Shown here: positions 1 through 10,300 of the stretch, in pieces
Layout: each line of letters starts with the position of its first letter
Numbering within the stretch: position 1 is the stretch's first letter
Source of the DNA: Muribaculaceae bacterium
GTDB lineage: Bacteria > Bacteroidota > Bacteroidia > Bacteroidales > Muribaculaceae
Length of the DNA stretch: 45,233 nucleotides
NCBI GenBank assembly: GCA_017626045.1
Contig: JAGAJP010000017.1
Coordinates: forward strand, 1 to 45,233
Direction of reading: 5' to 3'
Notes under the pieces: model-generated
What the model was told of the DNA's origin: nothing
Database searches by the model: none
The model's input: only the letters and a program-made list of their open reading frames with translations
Translations under genes and position numbers: made by a program

Positions 1-21
1 CTAATTACTAATTACTAATTA
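1..21. repeat. 7-bp tandem array (ctaatta x3)
   Basis: Three perfect copies of ctaatta end four bases before the cysS start codon. The array may continue to the left outside the window. It belongs to the AT-rich 7-bp class seen at other gene borders here. Confidence 0.8.
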
Positions 22-24
22 TAT

Positions 25-1500
25 ATGTATCTTTACAATACTCTCAGTCGCATCAAGCAGCCATTCAAGCCTCTGCATGAGGGGAGGGTCGGCATGTATG
101 TCTGCGGCCCTACTGTCTATGGCGATGCGCATCTTGGTCATGCGCGTCCTGCCATCACTTTCGATATACTCTTCCGATATCTCACTCACCTCGGCTACAA
201 GGTGCGCTATGTCCGCAACATAACTGATGTGGGTCACCTCGAGCACGACGCCGACTCCGGCGAGGACAAGATAGCCAAGAAGGCGAGACTCGAGCAACTC
301 GAGCCGATGGAGGTGGCGCAGTTCTACCTCAACCGCTACCATCACGACATGGAGGCGCTAAACGTGCTTCCCCCGAGCATCGAGCCCCACGCCTCCGGCC
401 ATCTCATCGAGCAGATTGAATACGTGAAGCGTATCCTCGAGTCAGGCTATGCCTATGAGAGCTGCGGCTCCGTATACTTCGACGTCGAGAAATACAATAA
501 AGACCACCACTACGGCAAACTCTCCGGCAGGAATATCGAAGATCTCATCAACACCACCCGAGTGCTCGACGGTCAGCAGGAGAAACGCAATCCCCTCGAC
601 TTCGCGCTCTGGAAGAAAGCTGCCCCCGAGCATATCATGCACTGGCCGTCGCCCTGGAGCGAGGGTTTCCCGGGCTGGCATCTCGAGTGCTCCGCCATGG
701 GCGAGAAATACCTCGGCGAGGAGTTTGACATCCACGGCGGCGGCATGGACCTCATGTTCCCCCACCATGAGTGCGAGATAGCCCAGAGCGTGGCGGCGCA
801 GGGTCATGAGACCGTGCACTACTGGATGCACAACAATATGATCACCATCGCCGGCAAGAAGATGGGCAAGAGCTACAACAACTTCATCACCCTCGAGCAG
901 TTCTTCAAAGGGGAGCACCCGCTGCTGTCGCGTCCCTATTCGCCGATGGTGATACGCTTCTTCATCCTGCAGGCTCATTACCGCAGCACCGTCGACTTCT
1001 CCGATGAGGCTCTCCAGGCTGCCGACAAGGCGCTCCAGAAGATGCTCGACGGTTATCGCCGTCTCCGCGCGCTCAAGCCTGCCGACAAGTCGTCGGTGGA
1101 GCTTCCGGATTTCGCCGCCAAGTGCTACGAGGCGCTCGACGACGACCTAAACACCCCCATGGTGATAGCGCATCTTTTCGACGCCTGCAGTTATGTCAAC
1201 AAGGCGGCCGACGGCAACATCACCCTCTCCGCCGAGGATCTCGAAAAACTCCGTAAACTCTTCGACACCTTCCTTGTGGAACTTCTCGGCATAAGGGTGG
1301 AAGGGGCGTCTGACACTGAGAGCGGCGTCCGCACCAAGGCTTTGGAAGGTGCCGTAGACCTCCTGATGGAGGTGAGAGGCAAGGCAAAGGCTTCCAAAGA
1401 CTGGGCTACCAGCGACTTCATCCGCGACCGCCTCGCCGAGCTCGGCTTCGCCGTCAAGGACACCAAGAGCGGCGTGGAGTGGAAGGTAATTGAGAATTGA
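25..1500 (+). CDS. cysS: Cysteinyl-tRNA synthetase
   Basis: Class I aminoacyl-tRNA synthetase that charges tRNA-Cys with cysteine in the cytoplasm. The 491 residues are a normal family length. The HIGH signature is seen as [13 protein letters not shown] (residues 29-41) and the KMSKS loop as KMGKS near residue 278. Zinc-site residues typical of CysRS are visible: Cys in MYVCGPT, and the GWHLECSAM and HHECEIAQ segments. The ATG at 25 begins MYLYNTLSR, a usual CysRS start. It follows directly after three copies of a 7-bp unit at the window edge. The 3' end lies inside another 7-bp periodic stretch that leads straight into ispG, so the two genes are probably co-transcribed. Identification is firm. 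Confidence 0.97.
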   Translation: MYLYNTLSRIKQPFKPLHEGRVGMYVCGPTVYGDAHLGHARPAITFDILFRYLTHLGYKVRYVRNITDVGHLEHDADSGEDKIAKKARLEQLEPMEVAQFYLNRYHHDMEALNVLPPSIEPHASGHLIEQIEYVKRILESGYAYESCGSVYFDVEKYNKDHHYGKLSGRNIEDLINTTRVLDGQQEKRNPLDFALWKKAAPEHIMHWPSPWSEGFPGWHLECSAMGEKYLGEEFDIHGGGMDLMFPHHECEIAQSVAAQGHETVHYWMHNNMITIAGKKMGKSYNNFITLEQFFKGEHPLLSRPYSPMVIRFFILQAHYRSTVDFSDEALQAADKALQKMLDGYRRLRALKPADKSSVELPDFAAKCYEALDDDLNTPMVIAHLFDACSYVNKAADGNITLSAEDLEKLRKLFDTFLVELLGIRVEGASDTESGVRTKALEGAVDLLMEVRGKAKASKDWATSDFIRDRLAELGFAVKDTKSGVEWKVIEN

Positions 1501-1526
1501 GTATTTAGAATTTAGAATTGTGGATT
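1485..1526. repeat. 7-bp tandem array across cysS stop and ispG start
   Basis: The units ggtaatt, gagaatt, gagtatt, tagaatt, tagaatt and gtggatt follow each other in a 7-bp register. The array includes the cysS stop codon (1498-1500) and the likely ispG GTG start (1520). Because the period is 7, it cannot keep a reading frame. It therefore sits where frame does not matter, apart from the last cysS codons. Confidence 0.7.
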
Positions 1527-3148
1527 CCAAAAGCTATAACTATATAAGGCGCCGGTCGTCGGTGACTAAGGCGGGCTCCGTGGAGATCGGGGGCGACAAT
1601 CCGATCCGCGTGCAGTCGATGTGCAACACCAACACCAACGACACCGAGGCAAGCGCCCGCCAGGCGAAGCGCATCGCCGACGCCGGCGGCGAGCTGGTGC
1701 GCCTCACCACGCAGGGCGTGAAGGAGGCTGCCAACATGGCGGCTGTCAAGCAGGCGCTCCACGCCATGGGCTGCGATGTGCCGATCGTGGCTGATGTCCA
1801 TTTCAATCCCAACGCCGCCTTCGAGGCGGCGCGCACCTGCGACAAGGTGCGCATCAACCCAGGCAACTTCGTCGACGCCGCCCGTACGTTTAAGAAACTC
1901 GAGTTTACCGACGAGGAATACGCCGCCGAGATCGAGCGCATACGCACCAAACTCGTGCCGTTTCTCGACCTCTGCCGCGAGCACGCCACCTGCGTGCGCC
2001 TCGGCGTGAACCACGGCTCCCTCTCCGACCGTATCATGAGCCGCTACGGCGACACCCCCGCCGGTATGGTGGAGTCGGTGATGGAGTTCCTGCGTATAGC
2101 GCGCGAGGTCGATTTCGACAATATCGTCATCTCCGTCAAGGCTTCCAACGTCACCGTTATGGTTGCCACAGTCCGTCTTCTTGTGGAGAAGATGGAGGAG
2201 GAGGGTATGCATTTCCCGATCCACCTCGGCGTCACCGAGGCAGGCGACGGCGAGGACGCCCGCATCAAGAGCGCGGCAGGCATCGGCACTCTGCTGTCGG
2301 AAGGCATCGGCGACACCATCCGCGTGTCGCTGAGCGAGGATCCGGAATGCGAGATTCCCGTGGCGCTGAAACTCCGCGACTATATATTGGAGCGGGAGGG
2401 TCACGAACCGGTGCCGGTTCCTGAGACAGTGCTTCCCGGCAACGCGCGCGACCACGCCGTGGCGCTCCCTTACCGTGAGTTTTCCGTTATGGGTCTTGAC
2501 TTCGAGCTCGACGAGAAGTGGCATTATGTGTCCACCTCTATGCAGCCGGAGCTCTTCGGCGACGACCTGCCGGTAGTGCTCACCACCTCCAACGCCAACC
2601 GTCCCGGTGCCATCCGCAGCTGGATCGACCGTTTTGTGGCTCTCGGTGCCAAGAACCCCGTCATCGTGATGATGGGATTCCTGACCACTGAAAAGGAGGA
2701 CTTCCAGATTCAGGCAGCCGCCGACTTCTCGCCCCTGCTCCTCGACGGCTACGCCTCAGGCATCGGTATCGTGGCGTCGGAGAAATTCACCCGCGACGAG
2801 GTGACGGCTGTGGCGTTAGGCATCCTGCAGGCTGTGCGTCTTAGGATTTCGAAAACCGAGTATATAGCATGTCCGAGTTGCGGGCGCACCCTCTTCGACC
2901 TTCAGAAGACCCTCGCCGAGGTGAAGCGGCACACCTCCCACCTCAAGGGACTCAAGATCGGGGTCATGGGGTGCATCGTCAACGGTCCCGGCGAGATGGC
3001 AGACGCCGACTACGGTTATGTGGGCGCCGGTCCCGGACGTGTCTCTATATATAAAGGAAAGACCCTCGTGCATAAGAACATTCCCGCCGAGGAGGCATTG
3101 CCGGCGCTTCTTGCCCTGATAGAGTCAGACCGAGGCGCGGAGGCATAA
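1520..3148 (+). CDS. ispG: 4-hydroxy-3-methylbut-2-en-1-yl diphosphate synthase, long Bacteroidota form
   Basis: Penultimate enzyme of the MEP isoprenoid pathway: a [4Fe-4S] enzyme that converts MEcPP to HMBPP. The N-terminal TIM barrel shows GGDNPIRVQSM and GGELVRLTTQG. The C-terminal cluster domain has Cys in IACPSCGRT and MGCIVNGPGEMADADYG. At about 540 residues it is much longer than the E. coli protein because of the insert domain found in Bacteroidota, Chlamydiae and plants. The frame is open from a TTG at 1490, but that start lies inside cysS and in a 7-bp repeat. I prefer the GTG at 1520, which gives VDSKSYNYIRRRSS, close to known starts. The ATG choices are too far inside. Dxr of the same pathway lies at 38.8-39.9 kb. 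Confidence 0.93.
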   Translation: MDSKSYNYIRRRSSVTKAGSVEIGGDNPIRVQSMCNTNTNDTEASARQAKRIADAGGELVRLTTQGVKEAANMAAVKQALHAMGCDVPIVADVHFNPNAAFEAARTCDKVRINPGNFVDAARTFKKLEFTDEEYAAEIERIRTKLVPFLDLCREHATCVRLGVNHGSLSDRIMSRYGDTPAGMVESVMEFLRIAREVDFDNIVISVKASNVTVMVATVRLLVEKMEEEGMHFPIHLGVTEAGDGEDARIKSAAGIGTLLSEGIGDTIRVSLSEDPECEIPVALKLRDYILEREGHEPVPVPETVLPGNARDHAVALPYREFSVMGLDFELDEKWHYVSTSMQPELFGDDLPVVLTTSNANRPGAIRSWIDRFVALGAKNPVIVMMGFLTTEKEDFQIQAAADFSPLLLDGYASGIGIVASEKFTRDEVTAVALGILQAVRLRISKTEYIACPSCGRTLFDLQKTLAEVKRHTSHLKGLKIGVMGCIVNGPGEMADADYGYVGAGPGRVSIYKGKTLVHKNIPAEEALPALLALIESDRGAEA

Positions 3149-3460
3149 TCGAAGCAAAGCAAGGGAAAAGCAATGAAAAGAAACGGAAAATTGAGGTTTT
3201 GAGCCGATTTGAGCAGTTTTTTCTAAACTTTTCAAGGCGTGCGGTTGTTCATTCTTTGTGTATCTGAACATTTTTTTGTTTAATTTTTATAAAATATATA
3301 AATTTTTATATTAATTTTGCATTTAATTTCGATTGAAGATAAAGCGACCGAACAGCTTGACTTGCATTCCGCGTTTGGCAGATGCCCGGGTGGGGCTATT
3401 CCACTTTGACTTATATCGTAACAAAATTATATAATAATCAATAACTTAAAATTACCAGAG
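3149..3460 (+). promoter_or_regulatory. Intergenic leader of the lipoprotein gene with a -7-like box
   Basis: This 312-bp gap is AT-rich with no credible ORF. TAATTTTG at 3312-3319 matches the Bacteroidota -7 box TAnnTTTG, but no TTG or TTTG lies 20 bp upstream, so the promoter call is weak. A TTTG at 3255-3258 followed by TAATTTTT at 3281 is a second, poorer option. If the first is used, the leader is about 135 nt and includes a GC-rich patch (3370-3400) that could fold. No clear terminator for ispG is seen. Confidence 0.35.
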
Positions 3461-6016
3461 ATGAAGAAAAAAATTCTCTATGGGTTATTCATGGCTTTCT
3501 TTGCATGTGCAGCCGTGGGAACTCTACAGTCGTGTAAGGACGACCTGGACGATTTCGAGCATGAGTATGCGTATGATCAGTACCAGCTTTCTGGGGTAAT
3601 TGATGATCTTCGTGCTACAATTGACGCCGCCAAGGCAGACTGCGCAGCCAAGATCGCTGACCTCCAGGCCCAGATCACAGCCAATGACGGCGACATCGCA
3701 AAACTCCAGAACGACCTCCAGTCGCTCGCCGGCGAGGTTGCCAACCGAGTGACAATTGATCAGCTCAACCAGCGCTTAGCTCAGCTTGAGTCTGACTCCA
3801 AGGCTTACACCGACAGCAAAACTTCCGCTCTTAAGACTGAACTTGAGCAGAAGATCTCTACTGAAATCGGCGCGGTAAAAGGTCTTATCAACACTCTCAG
3901 AAGTGATATGGAGACAAAGTTCTCTGAAGTGAACGGCAAAATCACCAAGCTTACAAACGATCTGACCACAGCCAACGGTAAGATTGACGCCAACACCGCA
4001 GCCATCAACAAACTGAATCTTGATATCGCTGCGGCAAACGCTCAGATCGAGCTCAACCAGCAGGCTATCGCCGCCATCAACAAGGAACTCGAAAATGTAG
4101 GCAAAACTCTCCGCGAGCATGAGAACCTCATCGCCGACCTTCAGGACAAGTATACTGCCCTCGACCAGAAGATCGACAGCGTGAAGGAAGAGCTCTTGAA
4201 CGAGATCAATCAGCTCTGGCAGCAGGTTGCCCAGAACTCAGAGATGATCGGTCAGGTTTACACTGTGCTCAGCGATAGAATCGACGCTGTTGAGGTTGAA
4301 CTCGCAAAAGTTCAGGAAGAACTCAATGAGCTCACCAACCGTGTCAACGACCTTCTTACCGGCATCATCCTTCAGGGTGTCGACAACCCGATCTTCGGCA
4401 ACTTCAGCCTCCCCATCGGCGTTCGCTCAAACATCGCCTTCGACTGGTACGGCCAGTTCGCTAACGACGTTGTGTTCCCCTCCGCTCTCACTGAGAACAC
4501 ATACAATGCAGAGCCTTGCGTTCTTACCGAGGCTGACCTCGCGTTCCTGAAGAATAGCCAGAGCCTCCAGACAGCAGAATATGAAGCAGGTTATCAGACC
4601 AACGGTACTCTCGGTACTGTCTACATGACTCTGAATCCGATCGGCCACAACCTCACTGAAAACAAGGAGTTCTCTCTCGAGACTTCCGCCGGAAGAAAGG
4701 CTATGGTAGAATTCAAACCTGTCAAGTCTGACAAGGAAATCACATTCGGCTACACACGTGCCGACAACGGCTTCTACGAGGCTGAGGTTGTTATGCCCGC
4801 AACTCAGGAGGCTGTAGGTTCTGTAGGTGTAGTTATCGAGCAGGGTCTTAAGGACGCCACCAAGGACATCCTCAACGACTTCTCGAAGCGCAACGCCCTC
4901 AACCTTCTCAAGGCTGTCTATGACCAGCTCGACGGCTTCCTCCCCGCATACGCACTCCGCGCTGACTGGATTGCCAAGGTTAAGGATAAGGAAAACGGCG
5001 CATACGTAGATAAATCGTTCGCAGTTCTTTCCGGTTACGACCTCGCAGTAGCAACCGCGAAGCCGCTTAGCTACAAGTTCCTCTATGGCAAGGGCACTGA
5101 CCACCAGCTCCCGACCTTCGGTCACCTCGACAACTTCTTCCAGCAGTTGAAAGACAAGGTAGATGCCAAGTTTAATGTCAATGCTGATATTGTAATTGAT
5201 GGTAAGGTTGTTAAGTATGAGACAATTGAATTTAGCGAGGGTGTAAATTGCATCAACTTCACTGTCAAAGGTCTGACAGTTGATGGTAAGGCAATCGCAG
5301 TTGCCGGTACTATTGACGACGCTGAAAAGGCTGTTACGACTATTGATCAGGCAATAGGAGACGCTGTTGCTGAAGAAATTTATGGTGCCGGTTACTCTGA
5401 CTCTCAGAAGGCAACTGTATATGCTGCAGTTAATACAACTCTGCTTGAAGTTTCTAACCAGATCAATAAGGTTATTAACGACATCAAGGGTGAGATTAAC
5501 TCCACAATTGATGATGTTGCCGACAAGGCTGAGCCTTACTTCGAGAAACTCAACAAGGTTATCGACGTTTACAACAAGGTTGCAGGTAAGATCAACAACT
5601 TCCTGAAGAACCCGAACGCATACCTCCAGGTTGCTGCATTCTACAAGGCTAACGGTGGTATCGGTATCCTCTCAAGCGTGAAGGACGACCCGACAATCTT
5701 CTCCGGCAATGGCGAAGCATTCACACTCTTCCTCTCCAGCTATACTGCTGAGACTGTCTGCCCCGCATTCAAGAAGTATGCCGCTATCGTTAACGTTTAT
5801 AATGAGAACGGTGTTTCTGTTCGCGACGCTGAATGGCAGAACATCGCCCGCATGAACGCTAACAGCTCAGGTCTCAACCGCGTGCTTGACGGCCGCACAT
5901 TCAAGATCAATGTGCCTGCAGGCATGAAGGCTGGTTACACCTACGAGCTCGTTTACCAGGGTCTCGACTACTCCGGCGTGACATCAACAAGGAAATTCTA
6001 CATCAAGGTCCAATAA
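3461..6016 (+). CDS. Large coiled-coil surface lipoprotein, function unknown
   Basis: 851 residues. A lipoprotein signal peptide ends in TLQSC with the lipid-bearing Cys at residue 25. The next residues, KDDLDD, fit the Lys-Asp/Glu-Asp/Glu export signal that sends Bacteroidota lipoproteins to the outer face of the outer membrane (family knowledge). Residues ~40-300 are a long heptad-rich coiled coil with repeats such as DLQAQITANDGDIAKLQNDL and IAAANAQIELNQQAIAAINK. The C-terminal ~550 residues look globular and beta-rich with no motif I recognise. An OmpA-family gene follows after 81 bp with a hairpin between, so the two are probably co-expressed. Codon use is regular, as in a well expressed gene. 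A stalk, adhesin or cell-wall spacer role is inference only. Confidence 0.8.
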   Translation: MKKKILYGLFMAFFACAAVGTLQSCKDDLDDFEHEYAYDQYQLSGVIDDLRATIDAAKADCAAKIADLQAQITANDGDIAKLQNDLQSLAGEVANRVTIDQLNQRLAQLESDSKAYTDSKTSALKTELEQKISTEIGAVKGLINTLRSDMETKFSEVNGKITKLTNDLTTANGKIDANTAAINKLNLDIAAANAQIELNQQAIAAINKELENVGKTLREHENLIADLQDKYTALDQKIDSVKEELLNEINQLWQQVAQNSEMIGQVYTVLSDRIDAVEVELAKVQEELNELTNRVNDLLTGIILQGVDNPIFGNFSLPIGVRSNIAFDWYGQFANDVVFPSALTENTYNAEPCVLTEADLAFLKNSQSLQTAEYEAGYQTNGTLGTVYMTLNPIGHNLTENKEFSLETSAGRKAMVEFKPVKSDKEITFGYTRADNGFYEAEVVMPATQEAVGSVGVVIEQGLKDATKDILNDFSKRNALNLLKAVYDQLDGFLPAYALRADWIAKVKDKENGAYVDKSFAVLSGYDLAVATAKPLSYKFLYGKGTDHQLPTFGHLDNFFQQLKDKVDAKFNVNADIVIDGKVVKYETIEFSEGVNCINFTVKGLTVDGKAIAVAGTIDDAEKAVTTIDQAIGDAVAEEIYGAGYSDSQKATVYAAVNTTLLEVSNQINKVINDIKGEINSTIDDVADKAEPYFEKLNKVIDVYNKVAGKINNFLKNPNAYLQVAAFYKANGGIGILSSVKDDPTIFSGNGEAFTLFLSSYTAETVCPAFKKYAAIVNVYNENGVSVRDAEWQNIARMNANSSGLNRVLDGRTFKINVPAGMKAGYTYELVYQGLDYSGVTSTRKFYIKVQ

Positions 6017-6032
6017 GTTTTTGATAATCCGT

Positions 6033-6054
6033 GTCCGGGACTCCGGTCCCGGAC
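6033..6054 (+). other. GC-rich hairpin between lipoprotein and OmpA genes
   Basis: The arms gtccggga (6033-6040) and tcccggac (6047-6054) pair perfectly around a 6-nt loop. They are followed by cggttaaaaaa rather than a T-run, so it is not a standard terminator. It could act as an RNA processing or stability element that sets different levels of the two products. Confidence 0.5.
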
Positions 6055-6097
6055 CGGTTAAAAAAACTAACTCAAACCCAAAAACAAGAATTCAATT

Positions 6098-7225
6098 ATG
6101 AAGATAAATAAATTAATGCTCGCAGGCGCCATGCTCTTCGCCGGTGCCTCAGCCCTCGCCCAGGAGACTGTCACCGAGTACTCATATACTCCAAACTGGT
6201 ATATCCAGGGTCAGTTCGGTGGACAGGAAACTCTCGGTGAGTCGTCCTTCGGACATCTTTTCAGCCCCAACGCCCAGATTGCCGGCGGCTACAACTTCAA
6301 CCCCTATATCGGCGCCCGTCTCGCTGTCAACGCATGGCAGTCGAAAGGCGCGCTCAACCTCCCCTCGCCCCTTGCAAACCAGCGCTGGAAATGGAACTAT
6401 GTAGCTCCCACCGTTGACGCTGTTGTCAACATGACAAACCTCATCGGCGGCTACAACCCCAACCGTCTCGTTGACGTAGACCTCATCGCAGGTATCGGTG
6501 CCAACATCGGCTTCAGCAACAATGAGGCAAACACCACAAACCAGTACCTCATCAACAACCACGCAGGTGCTCTCGAGTATATCTGGGACGGCACAAAGGC
6601 CCGTTTCCTCGGCCAGTTCGGTCTTGACGTAAACTTCAATGTCAGCGAGCACGTGGCTGTAGGCCTCGAGTTCATGGCTAACGTCCTCCCCGACGGCTAC
6701 AACTCGAAGAAGGCAGGCAACGCCGACTGGTATTTCAACGGCCTCGTAGGCGTCAAGTACACCTTCGGCCCTAAGTATAAGAAGACTACCCGCACCATCG
6801 AGGCTCCCGCACCCGCAGAGCCCAAGGTGATCGAGAGAATCATCGAGCGCGTGGTTGAGCAGGCTCCCGTCACCAACGTTGTTGAGGAAGTGAAGCCCGA
6901 AATCCTTCGCCGTGACGTATTCTTCCGCATCAACACCTATACCATCACAAAGGAAGAGATGGTCAAGGTCAACGAAGTTGCTGAGTTCCTCAAGAGCCAT
7001 CCCAACGCAAAGGTTGTCATCACCGGCTATGCCGACAAAGGTACCGGCACAATGGCTATCAATCTCCGTCTGAGCAAGCAGCGCGCAGAGACAGTTGCCA
7101 AGACTCTCAGAACCAAGTACAACATCGCAAGCGACCGCATCGTTGTCAAGAGCATGGGCGAAACTGAGGACCAGCCTTATTCCGATCCCGTCGACAACCG
7201 CGTTGCAATCTGCATCTGCGAATAA
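6098..7225 (+). CDS. OmpA-family outer-membrane protein
   Basis: 375 residues with a signal peptide ending ASALAQ near residue 22. The N-terminal ~210 residues contain aromatic, Gly-rich alternating strands expected of an outer-membrane beta barrel. A Pro/Ala/Glu/Val linker (~225-265) follows, including IERIIERVVEQ. The C-terminal OmpA domain (~265-375) carries VVITGYADKGTGT and LRLSKQRAETV. The Asp and Arg that bind diaminopimelate of peptidoglycan in OmpA are kept. It probably ties the outer membrane to the wall and may partner the upstream lipoprotein. A strong terminator follows. A paralogue of similar layout lies at 41.0-42.3 kb. Confidence 0.92.
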   Translation: MKINKLMLAGAMLFAGASALAQETVTEYSYTPNWYIQGQFGGQETLGESSFGHLFSPNAQIAGGYNFNPYIGARLAVNAWQSKGALNLPSPLANQRWKWNYVAPTVDAVVNMTNLIGGYNPNRLVDVDLIAGIGANIGFSNNEANTTNQYLINNHAGALEYIWDGTKARFLGQFGLDVNFNVSEHVAVGLEFMANVLPDGYNSKKAGNADWYFNGLVGVKYTFGPKYKKTTRTIEAPAPAEPKVIERIIERVVEQAPVTNVVEEVKPEILRRDVFFRINTYTITKEEMVKVNEVAEFLKSHPNAKVVITGYADKGTGTMAINLRLSKQRAETVAKTLRTKYNIASDRIVVKSMGETEDQPYSDPVDNRVAICICE

Positions 7226-7290
7226 TATTTCCACAGGAAAACGGACGCTGTGACACAATATTCGTTTTATTTACAGCGTTTACTTAATAG

Positions 7291-7334
7291 CACATCCGTC
7301 GTGTCATGAGATGCACGACGGATGTGGTTTGTTA
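7291..7334 (+). terminator. Rho-independent terminator after the OmpA-family gene
   Basis: Perfect 13-bp arms, cacatccgtcgtg (7291-7303) and cacgacggatgtg (7314-7326), with a 10-nt loop and a T-rich tail. It lies only 20 bp before the next start codon, so the next gene depends on read-through or a promoter I did not find. An ATG at 7322 lies inside the right arm and is not a credible start. Confidence 0.85.
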
Positions 7335-7345
7335 ATTTTCCGCTT

Positions 7346-10300
7346 ATGAAAAAAATTCTACTTTCCGCATTCGCTGCCATAATCGCTACCACGGCGCTGG
7401 CAGAACTCAACGGCGACGGCTTCTACCGCGTGAGCAACGCGGTGACGAAGCGCTATGCCTATCTGACCGACAACCGTGGCTCCTTCGATGCCGCCACCAC
7501 CTCCGCCGACGTTAACGCCCTCCAGCTGTTTTCCGGCTTCGACAAGGCGGTATCCGACCCCGCCACGGTATTCCTCCTCCAGAAGGTGCCCGGCACCAAG
7601 TATGACCACAATATCGGCGGCCAGGGCACGAGCCTCTATGATTTCCTCGGCACTTTCCTCAAGATCCTTCAGGGCAAGGACTACGACGGCAAGCCCGCCT
7701 ACTATGCCTATGCCTCCAAGAGCGGATTCACCAAATATCTCGGCGACCTCCGCGACAACAACGACCCGCAGGGCTTCCCGTCGGTCGACGCCAAGGGCGA
7801 GAACCGCCTCTGGTATATCGACCCGGTGTCGCCGGGCGACGACAACAGCTACTTCGGCGTGACGCCTACCGTCAACGCCGGAGGCAAGTATTACCACCCG
7901 TTCTTCGCCGGCTTCCCCTTCGCGGCAAGCTCCCAGGGGATGAAGTTCCTCATGGTGGTGAAGGTAGACCCCACCTACGGCATCGCCGTGGTGCGTGAGG
8001 TCAACGGTGTCATTCCCGCCGGAACTCCGGTGATTGTGGAATGCGCGAGCACCCAGCCGAGCGGCAACCGTCTCGACATACGTCTCTCCGACAGCTACGC
8101 CGACAATTCAGGCAACCGCCTCTCGGGCGTTTACTTCGACAATAGCACCACCACCCACTGGAACCGCACGCCATACGACGCCAACACGATGCGCTGCCTC
8201 ATGGAGCGCAACGGCAAGCTGGTGTTTGCCAAGGCAGGTTATGATTACGTGCCCCGCAACCAGGCATTCCTGAGCCTGAGCGGTGCGGAGACCGCCGTAG
8301 ATACCTACGAGGTGATGACAGAGCCGGAATACAACGCATATATCGACAATGTGAGCCGTCTGACCGGCGAGGGCTTCTACCGCCTGCAGAACGCCGGCAC
8401 CAAGCGCTACGCATATATGGCAGACAGCAAGGGCAATATCGCCGGCGGCGACGTCGACGCCATGCAGCTCTTCTCCGGTCTGCTCCGCGCATCCTCGGAT
8501 CCCGCCACGGTGTTCTACATGGAGCTCCCCTCCGACGCCGCCGACCCCCGCGAGCGCAACCTCTCGTCGCAGACCACCAACGTCAAGCAGGCGTTCGGGT
8601 CATACCTCCGTCTCTCAGCCGGCGAGACCGTTGACGGCGCTCAGACATTCCTTATGCATTCGGCGTCCGGACAGTATCTCGGCGATGCCGACGCCTCCTC
8701 GGCGGAACGCGGCGACGCCTCCACCGGAGCCTCCGGCAGCAACCGCCTCTGGTATCTCAATCCCCTCTCCGAGACTGCCGACAACCACTTCGGCATCGCG
8801 CCGACCCTCACCGCCGGCGGAAAGTATTTCTATCCCTTCTTCGCGTCGTTCCCCTTCAAGGCGCATTCCGAGGGCATGAAGTTCTACACAGTAAGCCGCA
8901 TCGACACCGACCTCGCGGTGATGGTGCTCAAGGAGCTCAGCGGCATCGTGCCGTCGGGCACTCCGGTAATCGTGGAATGCTCCGCGCCTCTTGCCGCCGA
9001 CAACCGTCTCGTGGTGGGAGCCGAGGGTGAGCCCGCCGATATTAGCGGCAACCTTCTCTCGGGCGTATATTTCGACTGCACCGATGCCGGGCATGAGAAC
9101 GTCACCCCGTATGACAAGGAGTCGATGAGGGTCCTCACGGTTGTGAACGGCAAACTGATGTTCGCCCCCGCCGACATACAGAACGTGGCGCGCAACCAGG
9201 CATACGTGAAGCTGCTCGGCAGTTCGCAGAAGGCTGTGGAGTCATATCGCGTGATGACCGCTGCCGAGTATGACGAATACGCTGCGTCGCTCAACGAGTC
9301 GCTCCCCACCGGATACTACAGGATGCAGAACGCCTCCACGAAGCGCTACGCATATCTCAACGGTGCCAAGGGTTCTCTTTCCGGCACTCCCGACCTTAGT
9401 GTGCTCCATCTCTGCAACGACATCCTCAAGGCTCAGTCAGACCCCGCCACGGTGTTTGGCATCGTCTCCGGTCCCTCGACAGTGAGCGCGGCAGAGCGCG
9501 ACGTCGTGACCCAGGGCACTTCCTTCGCGCGCGTCTTCTCCTCTTACACCAAGTTCAATCCCGCCGAGAAAGTCGACGGACGCCAGACATTCAACATTTC
9601 AGCCGTCAACGGCTCGTCGAGAATATACCTGTCCGACTCCGGAGAGGGCGAATGGATTACAGCCGGCACTCCCGGCGCGGCTTCCGAATGGTTCATGACC
9701 CCGGTTGACGCTCAGTCCGAGTCCGACTGGTTCGGAGTGACGCCTTCCGTCACCGCCGGCGGCAAGTATTACGCGCCGTTCATGGCGGGATTCCCCGTCA
9801 CCGCCGCTTCCGAGGGCGTGAAGTTCCATATCATCAGCAAGGTGAACGCCCAGCAGGGTGTGCTCATCATCGAGGAGCTTGAGGGCACCGTGCCCGCCAA
9901 CACTCCCGTGATTGTGGAATGCGCCGGACCTCTTGCCTCCGACAACCGTCTTGCCCCGGGCGAGACCGACAATATGGCGGAGGTCAAAGGCAACAGGCTG
10001 AAAGGCGTATGGTTCGACTGCCTGGAAGACTCCCACGCCAACGCCACCGCCTTCAATCAGGAGAGCATGAGGATGCTTGCCGCCGACGGCGACCGCCTCG
10101 TATTCGCAAAGGCGCAGATCGACTATGTGCCGAGAAACTATGCCTTCATGGAGCTTTCCGGTATCCTGCAGCTCGGAGTGGAGACTTATAAGGTAATGAC
10201 GCAGAAAGAGTTTGAGCAACAGGGCGGCGTCGATGGCGTGATAGCCGACGACGCGACTGTGGATGTCTTCGGCATCGACGGCACTCTCCTGCGCTCCGGC

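Noticed and set aside
6182..7258. Minus-strand frame of 358 codons
   Set aside because: It lies fully antisense to the OmpA-family gene and runs through its terminator side; no family likeness. Similar shadows at 10453-11544 and 23177-24268 are rejected for the same reason.
7322..7345. Upstream ATG for the three-repeat protein
   Set aside because: It lies in the right arm of the terminator and adds eight residues before a perfect signal peptide.
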